Below are positions 1 through 8,861 of a stretch of 64,000 nt of DNA, piece after piece. Location of the stretch: assembly GCA_965246785.1 (NCBI GenBank), contig CBDFFM010000032.1, positions 248,001 through 312,000 on the forward strand, written 5' to 3'. Every line of letters begins with the position of its first letter. Position 1 is the stretch's first letter. The notes under the pieces are model-generated. The model saw only the letters and a list, made by a program, of their open reading frames with translations, was not told where the DNA came from and made no database searches. Source of the stretch: UBA1952 sp965246785 (lineage in GTDB: Bacteria > Bacteroidota > Bacteroidia > Chitinophagales > Chitinophagaceae). The translations under genes were made by a program, and so were the position numbers.

Positions 1-78
1 TAATGAAGGAATGAAGAATGAAGAAATGAAAAAATAAGCTGGCTTGATACCTGATACTTACTACTTGATACTATCGCA
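1..78. repeat. Low-complexity spacer upstream of ftsI
   Basis: Two degenerate simple repeats fill this spacer: a purine-rich stretch built on 'atgaaga' (about 1-35), then a stretch built on 'gatact/tgatacc' (about 45-75). It ends at the GTG start of ftsI. I see no promoter match or gene. The upstream gene, likely ftsL by dcw convention, lies outside the window. Confidence 0.5.
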
Positions 79-2190
79 GTGAACGTCAAAAAAGACATAC
101 GGTTCCGGGTGTACATCGCCTTTACCTGCATTTGCATGCTAGGTCTCGCCATTATTGTAAAGGCGGCCCTTATACAGGGCAAGGAAGGCAAAGAACTGCG
201 CCAGCTTGCGCAGGACATGCACATGAAGACGGACACGATGTATGCCGAGCGCGGCAATATCTACACCGAATCGGGCGAATTGTTGTGCTCATCCATCCCG
301 CAGTTCGACATCCACCTTGACCCGACCGTTGTCAAGCACGACACTTTCAGCAAATACATAGACACCCTCACGCGCGGCATTTATGCAGTGCTGCAAACAA
401 AAAGCCCAGGCATCTACAAAGCAGAGCTGCAACAGGCCTACGCCGACAGCAATCACTACTATGAGCTCTGCAAGAAGATTACTTACGACAAATACATTGC
501 CCTGCGCAGCCTGCCCATCTTCCGGCTCGGCAAGCGCCGCGGCGGATTTATAGCCGATAATCAGACGAAGCGCGTTCGGCCTTACGATATGCTTGCCTCG
601 CGTACCATTGGGCTTTGGCGCAAAAACGCGCAGAATATCGGTCTTGAAGGGACGTTTGATTCCCTGCTGCGCGGCATGAACGGCAGCCGCATTGTGCAGA
701 AGATGACGGGCGGCGTGTATATGCCGGTAGAAGGCACCGAGTACGAGCCGCAAAACGGCTATGATATCGTCACCACCATTGACTTGAACATCCAGAACGT
801 AGCGGAGAATGCGATGATGAGCGTACTGGAAAAATACCAGTGTCTTTACGGTACCGCCATCGTCATGGAAGTGAACACCGGCAAGATTCGCGGCCTGGTA
901 AACCTCGGTCGCGACTCAGCTAGCGGCAAGTACATTGAAAAGCAGAACTACGCGCTGACGCCTGCTGAGCCCGGCTCAACCTTCAAGCTGACAACACTGC
1001 TGTCGTTGCTGAATGACGGCCTCATCAATGTAGAAGACAACGTGAACTGCGAAGGCGGCGCTATCCGCTTCTACAACCGCGTGATGAAGGATTCGCACCT
1101 CGGCCTCGGCACGCTGACCATTAAAGATGCCTACGCGCATTCATCCAACGCGGCGATGGCAAAGCTGGCCTTCAATGCTTATTCTAAAGAGCCCGAAAAG
1201 TTCATCAAGCACCTGCAAGCCCTGCAGGTTGATAAGCGTACCGGTATTGACATTGCCGGCGAGCCACGTCCGGTTCTCGTAAAGCCTGGCGATAAAGAGT
1301 GGAGCAACACTACGCTGCCTTGGCTGGCCACCGGTTATGGTGTCATCATTACGCCGCTGCGCACGTGTATGTTATACAACGGCATCGCTAACGGCGGCCG
1401 CATGATGAAGCCTTACCTCGTCTCTTCCATTCGCCAATACGGCAAGGACGTGCAGCAATTTCCGCCGGTTGCCGTTGTAGAAAAGATGGGTGATACGGGC
1501 GTCATCAATCAGCTCAGGAAATGCACGGCGGAAGTGGTATTGAGCGGTACCGGCAAGGATATCAAAAGCCCGCACTACAACATCTCAGGTAAGACCGGTA
1601 CGGCGCAGGTGGCAGATAAGATTGAAGGACGCTGGTATCCATATACCGCCGGAATCTATCAAGGCTCATTCGTCGGCTACTTTCCAAGCGAGGCTCCGAA
1701 GTACACCATTTGTGTTGTCATCCGCACGCGTCCGCACGCTGGTACCTACTATGGCGGCTTACTGGCAGCGCCGGTGTTCCGAATGATTAGCGACAAGATT
1801 TTCGCCAGCGCAATGGGCTCCTGGAGTGGCCCGTTAGACAGCGTTGCGAAAAAGAACGAGAAAAACATTGCCGCTCGCCAGACGACTGCGGCTTCCTATC
1901 AGCAAGTAATGAGCGCCCTCGGTATGAAGGCCGTCAGCGAAGCGATGAGCAAGCAAAGCATGGCGCGACTCTCAACCGATACAGCGAAGAACATTTCCAT
2001 CAAATCGCAGAGCCTCGTAAAAGGCACCGTCCCCGACGTCAGCGGCATGAGCCTGCGTGATGCAGTCTATCTCTTAGAAACATCCGGTCTGCAAGTACAG
2101 GTGCGCGGTCGCGGTGCGGTGCAATGGCAAAGCATCACACCCGGAAGCGCCGCTGTAAAGGGCCAATCCATCCTCATCCAGCTCAGCTAA
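79..2190 (+). CDS. ftsI: FtsI/PBP3-type penicillin-binding protein with PASTA domain
   Basis: This is a septal peptidoglycan D,D-transpeptidase that cross-links wall material at the division site. An N-terminal membrane anchor (about residues 10-32) precedes the PBP dimerisation region. The transpeptidase domain has all three signature motifs: STFK with the acylated Ser300, SSN at 355-357 and KTG at 505-507. A single PASTA domain occupies about 645-703. One PASTA domain is usual for Bacteroidota FtsI and absent from E. coli FtsI. The start is GTG; no better ATG lies close. It heads the visible part of the dcw cluster, with murE 37 bases downstream. Confidence 0.95.
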   Translation: MNVKKDIRFRVYIAFTCICMLGLAIIVKAALIQGKEGKELRQLAQDMHMKTDTMYAERGNIYTESGELLCSSIPQFDIHLDPTVVKHDTFSKYIDTLTRGIYAVLQTKSPGIYKAELQQAYADSNHYYELCKKITYDKYIALRSLPIFRLGKRRGGFIADNQTKRVRPYDMLASRTIGLWRKNAQNIGLEGTFDSLLRGMNGSRIVQKMTGGVYMPVEGTEYEPQNGYDIVTTIDLNIQNVAENAMMSVLEKYQCLYGTAIVMEVNTGKIRGLVNLGRDSASGKYIEKQNYALTPAEPGSTFKLTTLLSLLNDGLINVEDNVNCEGGAIRFYNRVMKDSHLGLGTLTIKDAYAHSSNAAMAKLAFNAYSKEPEKFIKHLQALQVDKRTGIDIAGEPRPVLVKPGDKEWSNTTLPWLATGYGVIITPLRTCMLYNGIANGGRMMKPYLVSSIRQYGKDVQQFPPVAVVEKMGDTGVINQLRKCTAEVVLSGTGKDIKSPHYNISGKTGTAQVADKIEGRWYPYTAGIYQGSFVGYFPSEAPKYTICVVIRTRPHAGTYYGGLLAAPVFRMISDKIFASAMGSWSGPLDSVAKKNEKNIAARQTTAASYQQVMSALGMKAVSEAMSKQSMARLSTDTAKNISIKSQSLVKGTVPDVSGMSLRDAVYLLETSGLQVQVRGRGAVQWQSITPGSAAVKGQSILIQLS

Positions 2191-2192
2191 AC

Positions 2193-2220
2193 AACTCAAA
2201 ACTCAGCCCTCAATATTCAG
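2193..2220 (+). repeat. AACTCA-type degenerate micro-repeat in ftsI-murE spacer
   Basis: The spacer reads as imperfect copies of AACTCAaa/AACTCAgc and is nearly free of G. The same word family fills the spacers before mraY, murG and ftsQ. Confidence 0.6.
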
Positions 2221-2227
2221 GTCTCCC

Positions 2228-3694
2228 ATGCTTCTCCTGAAAGACATTCTCCTCAACACCCGGCCGCTGCAAGTGGTTGGTAATGCAGGCGTGTCTATCA
2301 GCGATGTGACCATTGACTCACGGAAGGCTGCACCCGGCGTCGCTTTCATAGCATTGCGCGGTACGACGGTAGATGGACACGGCTACATTCAGAAGGCCGT
2401 AGAAAGCGGCGCTTCCGCGGTTGTTTGCGAAGCATTGCCTTCAGAGTTGAAAGAAGATGTTTGTTATGTCCAGGTCGCGAGCAGTTCAAAGGCCGCCGGG
2501 CAGATTGCGGATGCCTTTTTTGGAAACCCTTCTGCGGCGATGCAGGTTGTAGGTGTCACCGGGACGAACGGAAAAACCACAACGGCCACGCTGCTTTACA
2601 ATCTTTTCAAGGCGCTCGGCAATAATTGTGGTCTCATCTCAACGGTTCAAAACCACATAGGAGATGATGTGGAAACCGCAACCCACACCACGCCCGATGC
2701 GATTTCCGTGCATCGCCTTTTAGGCAAGATGCAGGGGGCGGGTTGCTCGCACGTGTTCATGGAAGTAAGCTCCCATGCTGTGCATCAGCGTCGCATTGAA
2801 GGTATTCGCTTCGCGGGGGGCGTATTCACCAACATCACGCATGACCACTTAGACTACCACAAAACCTTTGACGAATATATCCGCGTTAAGAAGCAGTTTT
2901 TTGACGAGCTGCCCGCTTCCGCCTTTGCGCTCACGAATCTGGACGACAAGCGTGGTGCAGTGATGCTGCAAAACACGGCAGCAGAGAAAGCGACTTACAG
3001 CCTGCGTGTGCCTGCGACGGTGAAGGGCAAAGTGCTGGAGAATAACCTGACCGGCCTTGTACTGGACATCAACGGAACGGAAGTGCATTGCCGTCTGATT
3101 GGAACATTCAACGCATACAATCTGCTGGCAGCTTATGGCGTTGCCACCTTGCTCGGAGAAGACAAAGCAAATGTGCTGGCGCAGCTCAGCAACCTGCAAG
3201 GCGCTGCCGGTCGCTTTGAAACCTACCGCTCGCCAAAGGATGGCGTGCTCGGCATTGTGGACTATGCGCACACGCCAGACGCGCTGATTAATGTCCTCGC
3301 CACCATCAACCAACTCCGCATTGACGGCCAGCAGGTCATCTCCGTTATCGGATGCGGCGGCGACCGGGATAAGAGTAAGCGTCCCATCATGGCGCAGGTA
3401 GCAGCAGAGCACAGCACCAAAGCGGTGCTGACATCCGACAATCCGCGCAGCGAGAATCCAGAAGAAATCCTGAATGAAATGGAAGCCGGTCTGACAAGTA
3501 CGCAACGCCGCAAAGCACTGCGCATTACCGACCGGAAGGAAGCGATAAAGACGGCTGTGACGCTGGCTAAAGACGGAGACATAGTGCTGGTAGCAGGCAA
3601 GGGCCACGAAACGTATCAAGAAATACAAGGAACCAAACATCATTTTGACGACCGGGAAATTCTAACCCAAACTTTTCAGCTTTTAGACCGCTAA
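2228..3694 (+). CDS. murE: UDP-MurNAc-L-Ala-D-Glu ligase MurE, meso-DAP type
   Basis: Cytoplasmic ATP-dependent Mur ligase that adds the third stem-peptide residue. The 488-residue length fits the family. The P-loop GTNGKTT sits at 112-118. DNPR (404-407) is the motif that in characterised MurE enzymes selects meso-diaminopimelate rather than lysine, so the wall is predicted to be meso-DAP type. The ATG at 2228 immediately follows an AACTCA-type spacer. Confidence 0.96.
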   Translation: MLLLKDILLNTRPLQVVGNAGVSISDVTIDSRKAAPGVAFIALRGTTVDGHGYIQKAVESGASAVVCEALPSELKEDVCYVQVASSSKAAGQIADAFFGNPSAAMQVVGVTGTNGKTTTATLLYNLFKALGNNCGLISTVQNHIGDDVETATHTTPDAISVHRLLGKMQGAGCSHVFMEVSSHAVHQRRIEGIRFAGGVFTNITHDHLDYHKTFDEYIRVKKQFFDELPASAFALTNLDDKRGAVMLQNTAAEKATYSLRVPATVKGKVLENNLTGLVLDINGTEVHCRLIGTFNAYNLLAAYGVATLLGEDKANVLAQLSNLQGAAGRFETYRSPKDGVLGIVDYAHTPDALINVLATINQLRIDGQQVISVIGCGGDRDKSKRPIMAQVAAEHSTKAVLTSDNPRSENPEEILNEMEAGLTSTQRRKALRITDRKEAIKTAVTLAKDGDIVLVAGKGHETYQEIQGTKHHFDDREILTQTFQLLDR

Positions 3695-3709
3695 CTCAAC
3701 ACTCAAAAC
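3693..3709 (+). repeat. AACTCA-type micro-repeat, murE-mraY spacer
   Basis: The word AACTCAACACTCAAAAC begins on the last two bases of the murE stop codon. It recurs almost exactly at 7721-7736 and 10219-10235. The rest of the spacer to 3726 continues the same C/A-rich pattern. Confidence 0.6.
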
Positions 3710-3726
3710 CCAGCACTAAAACTTCC

Positions 3727-4998
3727 ATGCTGTACTACCTCTTCACCTGGTTGCGCGAGCACTATGGCTTCTTCGGGGCAGGGGTATGGTATTACATCAC
3801 CTTCCGCGCGGCAATGGCCATCATCCTTTCGCTGGTGATAAGCATGGTGTTTGGCAAAAAGCTCATCGCGTTTCTACATCGTAAGCAAATCGGTGAGACT
3901 GTGCGCGACCTTGGCCTTGCAGGCGAGCAGCAGAAACGCGGGACGCCGACGATGGGCGGTCTCATCATCATCGCAGCCATCATCATTCCGACGCTGCTTT
4001 TTGCGCGCGTGATGAATGTCTATATCGTGCTGATGATAGTGAGCACGATTTGGCTTGGGCTGGTAGGTTTCTTAGACGACTATATCAAAGTCTTTCGCAA
4101 GAACAAAGAAGGGCTTGCGGGCCGCTTTAAGATTGCGGGGCAAATCGGGCTAGGCATTATCGTAGGGTCGGTAATGTACTGGAATGAGAATGTGGTAACG
4201 AGCCGCGAGGTTATTGGCGGTCAGCCCAAAATTTTCAATAGCACAGAGCATATTGCGTCCAAACCGCGCGCTCGCAAAGACGAGAACGGGAAAACGCGCA
4301 TGTACGTTTCTGTCCAGAGCGCTGTCACAACCGTTCCATTCACCAAAACGCACGAGCTAAGCTTCGGCAAGCTCGGCAGCATCCTCGGCAACAGCGCAAG
4401 CAAATGGCTGACACCGCTTCTCTATATTCTCTTCGTCATCATCATAATTACCGCCGTAAGCAACGGCGCAAACATCACGGACGGCGTGGATGGATTAGCA
4501 ACCGGCGTTTCTGCCATTGCCGCAATCTGCCTTGGTGTATTCGCATACGTGTCCGGCAACTTCATCTTCGCTGGCTACCTCAACATCATGCACATCCCGA
4601 ACCTCGGCGAGCTGTCGGTGTTCATCGGCGCGTTCGTTGGGGCATGTGTTGGTTTTCTTTGGTACAATTCCTATCCCGCACAGGTTTTTATGGGCGATAC
4701 GGGCAGCCTTGCGCTTGGTGGCATCATCGCATCGCTCGCCATCATTGTAAGAAAGGAATTACTGGTGCCTATCATCTGCGGCATCTTCCTCGTGGAAAAC
4801 CTGAGCGTGATGATGCAGGTGGCTTATTTCAAGCACACGAAACGGAAGTATGGCGAAGGTCGCCGCATTTTCCTGATGAGCCCGCTGCACCACCATTACC
4901 AAAAAGCAGGCTACCACGAAAGCAAAATCGTCACCCGGTTCTGGATTGTCGGAATCATACTTGCCATTTTAAGCATCGTTACCCTCAAGCTTCAGTAA
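3727..4998 (+). CDS. mraY: Phospho-MurNAc-pentapeptide transferase MraY
   Basis: Integral membrane enzyme that makes lipid I from UDP-MurNAc-pentapeptide and undecaprenyl phosphate. It is a polytopic protein of 423 residues, longer than the roughly 360 of E. coli. The extra length is a hydrophilic insertion at about 150-225, which I believe is common in Bacteroidota MraY. Family motifs are present: an Asp pair in FLDDYIKV (D117/D118), NITDGVDGLATG, and HHHYQ near the C-terminus. murD follows after 12 bases. Confidence 0.95.
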   Translation: MLYYLFTWLREHYGFFGAGVWYYITFRAAMAIILSLVISMVFGKKLIAFLHRKQIGETVRDLGLAGEQQKRGTPTMGGLIIIAAIIIPTLLFARVMNVYIVLMIVSTIWLGLVGFLDDYIKVFRKNKEGLAGRFKIAGQIGLGIIVGSVMYWNENVVTSREVIGGQPKIFNSTEHIASKPRARKDENGKTRMYVSVQSAVTTVPFTKTHELSFGKLGSILGNSASKWLTPLLYILFVIIIITAVSNGANITDGVDGLATGVSAIAAICLGVFAYVSGNFIFAGYLNIMHIPNLGELSVFIGAFVGACVGFLWYNSYPAQVFMGDTGSLALGGIIASLAIIVRKELLVPIICGIFLVENLSVMMQVAYFKHTKRKYGEGRRIFLMSPLHHHYQKAGYHESKIVTRFWIVGIILAILSIVTLKLQ

Positions 4999-5010
4999 GC
5001 CTTCCATTAC

Positions 5011-6363
5011 ATGAAAACCAATCAAAGCCTTATCATCCTCGGCGCTGCAGAAAGCGGAGTGGGCGCAGCTTTGCTTGGCAAACAGCAGGGGTGGGATGTA
5101 TTCGTAAGCGATGGCGGCGTGATGAAGGACGTTTATAAAGCGGTGCTGGAAGATGCAGACATTTCCTACGAAGAAGGCGGCCATAATGAAGCCCGCATTC
5201 TTACTGCAAGCTGCGTAGTAAAAAGCCCCGGCATTCCGGAGAAGGCCCCCATCATGAAAGCCATCCGCGCGGCAGGTATTGAAGTGTGCAGCGAGATTGA
5301 ATTCGGCTTTCGCTATAAAGGCGATGGGAAAATCATAGCCATCACTGGTACCAATGGCAAGAGCACAACCACGAAGCTTACCTATCATCTGCTTAAAGAC
5401 GCCGGGCTGGACGTGAGCATGGTTGGCAATATCGGCTACTCCTTCGCCAAGCAGCTTTATGAGCAGCCTACCGACTGGTATGTAATGGAAGTAAGCTCTT
5501 TTCAATTGGACGATGTGGATGCTTTCAAGCCCAACGTCTCTGTACTGCTCAACATCACGCCCGACCACCTTGACCGCTATAACTACGATATGAATAACTA
5601 CACGGCTGCTAAGTTCCGCGTAGCGGAACGGCAGGATGAGGGCGACGACTTCATCATCAACGCCGACGACCCCGTAATTAAAAGCTGGCTGGCGCAGCAT
5701 CCCATAAAAGCAAGAAAAATCCCAATCACTATGGAAGAGCAAAAAGTACCGCAGACCGGCGCCTTCGTCAGGGACGAAGAGATGCACATCCGCTACGAGG
5801 GAGATGACGCGCGCATTCCTCTGGCCGAAATTCCACTTCAAGGCAAGCACAATCAATACAACAGCATGGCCGCCGGCATCTCCGCCCGTATCGCAGGCAT
5901 CCGCAAGGAAAAAATCCGAGAATCCTTCACCACGTTTGAAGGGCTGGAGCACCGCCTGGAGTATGTGGCGAGCGTGCGCGGCGTGGAGTTCATCAACGAC
6001 AGCAAGGGTACCAACCTGAACTCCGTCTGGTTTGCGCTGGAAAGCATGAAGCGCCCAACCGTGCTTATTCTTGGCGGTCAGGACAAGGGCAATGATTACA
6101 ACGAAATCATGGAGCTGGTTAAGGAAAAGGTGAAAGCCATCGTCTGCCTCGGCGTGGACAATACGCCTATTCACGCAGCTTTTGACGGTGTGATTGAAGA
6201 AGTGGTGGATACAGCCAGCGCGCAGGAGGCCGTAGAGACGGCGTATAAACTGGCAACGAGCGGTGATACCGTGTTGCTATCTCCGGGATGCGCATCCTTT
6301 GACTTGTTTAAGAATTACGAAGACAGAGGTCGTCAATTTAAAGACGCTGTAAAGGCGCTGTAA
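5011..6363 (+). CDS. murD: UDP-MurNAc-L-Ala--D-Glu ligase MurD
   Basis: Cytoplasmic Mur ligase that adds D-glutamate. The P-loop GTNGKST is at 113-119, with the central-domain signature SSFQLDD and a C-terminal domain containing NDSKGTN and LSPGCASFD. The 450-residue length is normal. It sits in the usual dcw order between mraY and ftsW. A REP-like element begins directly after its stop codon. Confidence 0.96.
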   Translation: MKTNQSLIILGAAESGVGAALLGKQQGWDVFVSDGGVMKDVYKAVLEDADISYEEGGHNEARILTASCVVKSPGIPEKAPIMKAIRAAGIEVCSEIEFGFRYKGDGKIIAITGTNGKSTTTKLTYHLLKDAGLDVSMVGNIGYSFAKQLYEQPTDWYVMEVSSFQLDDVDAFKPNVSVLLNITPDHLDRYNYDMNNYTAAKFRVAERQDEGDDFIINADDPVIKSWLAQHPIKARKIPITMEEQKVPQTGAFVRDEEMHIRYEGDDARIPLAEIPLQGKHNQYNSMAAGISARIAGIRKEKIRESFTTFEGLEHRLEYVASVRGVEFINDSKGTNLNSVWFALESMKRPTVLILGGQDKGNDYNEIMELVKEKVKAIVCLGVDNTPIHAAFDGVIEEVVDTASAQEAVETAYKLATSGDTVLLSPGCASFDLFKNYEDRGRQFKDAVKAL

Positions 6364-6397
6364 CAATTCGGTCGGTACGGCAAAGCCGGGCTGACCA
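6364..6397. repeat. REP-like dispersed repeat, copy A
   Basis: A 34-base element lies between murD and ftsW and begins at the base after the murD stop. It matches 33326-33359 at 32 of 34 positions. The ends GGTCGG and CTGACC with CGGC/GCCG inside form an imperfect hairpin. Confidence 0.7.
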
Positions 6398-6436
6398 TTG
6401 CAGCGAACATGTCAGCCCTTCAACCTAACAACAGCC

Positions 6437-7720
6437 ATGCAGAAAGTCTTGAATAAAATGCGAGGCGACCGCGTCATCTGGAGCGTGGTGCTAGTGCTTG
6501 CGTTTGTGAGCCTGCTGGTGGTGTATAGCACCACGCAGTCGCTTGCCTTCAAGCAAGACCGCAACGCTGCGCACTTTCTGGTAAAGCAGCTTGCCGTGCT
6601 GGCATTTGGCCTGCTCATCATCTACGGCGTGCATCGTGTGAACTATACCAAGTTTGCTCGGCTGTCGGTCATGCTATACCTCATCACCATTCCGCTCCTG
6701 CTCTACACCCTTGTAGCCGGCGCGGAGATTAACGGTGGCGCGCGCTGGATAAAGCTTCCCGGCATTGGCCTCACCTTTCAGACTTCCGACTTCGCCAAGC
6801 TGGCCCTGTTCATGTTCCTTGCGCGACTGCTGAGTATCAAGCAAGGCTCTATCAAAGATTTGAAGAAAGGCTTTATTCCTGTACTGGCGCCCGTGCTCAT
6901 TACCTGCGCGCTTATCGCGCCTGCTAACCTTTCCACAGCGCTGATGCTCGGCGCTACCTGCTGCATCCTGTTCTTCATTGGTCGCGTACAGGTAAAGCAC
7001 ATCCTTATGCTCGCTGGCGCAGGCATCGTCGGCGTTGCGCTGCTATTCGTGGTTTCAAAAGCAACCGGCTTTGGCCGCGCTGCCACTTGGGAGAAGCGTA
7101 TTGCCGACTTCCGCGGCGGTGGCAAAGACGGCGTTAAGAAAGAAGAAGTCTTTCAGGTGCAGCAGGCAAAAATTGCCATTGCCAACGGCGGCTTATTCGG
7201 CCGTGGCCCGGGCCATAGTTTGCAGCGCGATTATTTGCCTGAAGCCTATTCCGATTTTATCTTCTCTTCCATTATTGAAGAGTACGGCCTGTTTGGAGGT
7301 GCTATTCTGGTGCTGCTTTACCTCACCTTTTTGTGGCGAAGCATCATTCTCTTTCGGCGCTGCCCTTATGCGTTTGGCGCTTTTCTTGCCGTGGGCTTAA
7401 GCATCACACTCGTTTTTCAGGCCATGCTGAATATGGCGGTAAACGTCCACCTCGTCCCCGTAACCGGCCTCACGCTGCCAATGGTGAGCATGGGCGGGTC
7501 GTCCATTTGGTTCACGTCTATCGCCATCGGTATTGTACTCTCCGTAAGCCGCTATGTGGATGAGATGGAAGGCAAGGGCGCAAAACCGATTCCTTCAAAA
7601 GGTAGCACCCTGCACATTGAAACGCCGGATGAGGATGAGGAGGATGGCGATGAAGAGGCTTACGAACCTGCGCCCGTACCATCCCCGAAAAGAAAAGTAA
7701 TAGAACCCCAACCGGCCTAA
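6437..7720 (+). CDS. ftsW: Septal peptidoglycan polymerase FtsW
   Basis: SEDS-family membrane glycosyltransferase that polymerises lipid II at the septum with its partner FtsI. About ten transmembrane segments are visible, and the C-terminal SEDS signature region PVTGLTLPMVSMGGSS is intact. The ATG at 6437 is chosen over an in-frame TTG at 6398 because the latter adds 13 residues unlike a SEDS N-terminus and lies almost against the REP-like repeat. The protein ends with a very acidic then basic cytoplasmic tail. Confidence 0.94.
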   Translation: MQKVLNKMRGDRVIWSVVLVLAFVSLLVVYSTTQSLAFKQDRNAAHFLVKQLAVLAFGLLIIYGVHRVNYTKFARLSVMLYLITIPLLLYTLVAGAEINGGARWIKLPGIGLTFQTSDFAKLALFMFLARLLSIKQGSIKDLKKGFIPVLAPVLITCALIAPANLSTALMLGATCCILFFIGRVQVKHILMLAGAGIVGVALLFVVSKATGFGRAATWEKRIADFRGGGKDGVKKEEVFQVQQAKIAIANGGLFGRGPGHSLQRDYLPEAYSDFIFSSIIEEYGLFGGAILVLLYLTFLWRSIILFRRCPYAFGAFLAVGLSITLVFQAMLNMAVNVHLVPVTGLTLPMVSMGGSSIWFTSIAIGIVLSVSRYVDEMEGKGAKPIPSKGSTLHIETPDEDEEDGDEEAYEPAPVPSPKRKVIEPQPA

Positions 7721-7736
7721 AACTCAACACTCAAAC
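7721..7736 (+). repeat. AACTCA-type micro-repeat, ftsW-murG spacer
   Basis: The entire spacer between the ftsW stop and the murG TTG start is AACTCAACACTCAAAC plus one base, almost identical to the word after murE. Confidence 0.6.
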
Positions 7737-7737
7737 C

Positions 7738-8853
7738 TTGTCTCTTCGCATCATCATAGCAGGCGGCGGCACCGGCGGGCACATCTTCCCAGCGGTAGCC
7801 ATCGGTCATGCCGTACAGCGGCTATCGCCCGGTGCGGAGCTGCTGTTTGTTGGAGCGGAGGGCAAGATGGAAATGGAGAAGGTGCCGCAGGAAGGCTTTA
7901 AGATTATCGGGTTGCCCATCGCGGGCTTCAACCGCACGCATCTCTGGAAGAATCTGTCGCTGCCATTCAAACTCCTGAAGAGCGCGATGAAGGCAAAGCA
8001 GATTATTCGCGACTTTAAGCCGCACGCAGCCGTTGGTGTTGGTGGCTATGCTTCGTTTCCTGTATTAAATGCTGCACAAGGCATAGGTATTCCAACACTC
8101 ATCCAAGAGCAAAATTCCTACGCAGGAAGGAGCAATAAAATTCTGGCAAAGAAAGCCGCTGCAGTCTGTGTTGCTTACGAAGGCATGGAGCAGTTCTTTC
8201 CAAAAGAAAAGCTCATTCTTACGGGCAATCCGGTGCGTAAAGCCATTGCGCATTCCATTATCACCCCTGAGGAAGGCCGTGCCGCTTTTGGCGTGGAAGG
8301 CACCGGCAAAGTAATCCTCATAGTAGGCGGCAGCCTCGGCGCGAAATCAATCAACGAAGCCATCGGCGTAGGCCTGAAAGACATCATCGCCGAAGGCGCG
8401 ACAATCATCTGGCAGACCGGAAAGCCTCACTTTGAAACTGCGCAGCAGCAAGCCGCCGCATTCGGCAGCAGCGTAAAGGTGTTTGACTTCATTCGCCAGA
8501 TGGATTACGCATACGCCGTGGCTGATGTGGTTGTCTCCCGTGCGGGCGCATTGGCAATTACTGAGCTATGCATCGCCGCCAAGCCGGTCATTTTCGTGCC
8601 TTATCCGTTTGCCGCCGAAGACCATCAGGCAAGCAATGCCATGTCGCTTGTGCAACACAATGCTGCACAGCTCGTACGCGATGCCGATGCCCAACAAGAA
8701 CTAATTCTAAAGCTCAAAACACTCCTCCACGACGAAGCCACCCAAAGCATCATGCAGCAGGCCCTGCAACGCCTCGCTATCCGCGATGCCGATGAGCGCA
8801 TCGCCAACAAGGTGATAGAACTGGCATCTGCCAATCCGAAATCCGCAATCTGA
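7738..8853 (+). CDS. murG: UDP-GlcNAc:lipid I GlcNAc transferase MurG
   Basis: Peripheral membrane glycosyltransferase (GT28) that converts lipid I to lipid II. The N-terminal GGGTGGHIFPA and the hinge GGSLGAKSIN are intact. The start is TTG; the next residues SLRIIIAGGG are where MurG proteins normally begin. The last six codons (NPKSAI) and the stop are formed by an AATCCG-type micro-repeat that continues into the murC leader, so the C-terminal end appears to have been written by the repeat. Confidence 0.95.
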   Translation: MSLRIIIAGGGTGGHIFPAVAIGHAVQRLSPGAELLFVGAEGKMEMEKVPQEGFKIIGLPIAGFNRTHLWKNLSLPFKLLKSAMKAKQIIRDFKPHAAVGVGGYASFPVLNAAQGIGIPTLIQEQNSYAGRSNKILAKKAAAVCVAYEGMEQFFPKEKLILTGNPVRKAIAHSIITPEEGRAAFGVEGTGKVILIVGGSLGAKSINEAIGVGLKDIIAEGATIIWQTGKPHFETAQQQAAAFGSSVKVFDFIRQMDYAYAVADVVVSRAGALAITELCIAAKPVIFVPYPFAAEDHQASNAMSLVQHNAAQLVRDADAQQELILKLKTLLHDEATQSIMQQALQRLAIRDADERIANKVIELASANPKSAI

Positions 8854-8861
8854 AATCCGCA
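8833..8861 (+). repeat. AATCCGAAATCCGC micro-repeat spanning murG stop
   Basis: Four imperfect copies of AATCCG(A/C) run through the end of murG up to the murC ATG. The same word family, in the same orientation relative to the downstream start codon, occurs at 59888-59925 on the minus strand. Confidence 0.6.

Noticed and set aside
2849..3643. 264-codon open frame antisense to murE
   Set aside because: murE is intact with all motifs; the antisense translation has no recognisable features.
4969..6174. 401-codon open frame antisense to murD
   Set aside because: It mirrors a clearly conserved gene, and its translation is His/Val/Asp-rich with no family resemblance. High GC makes such shadows common.
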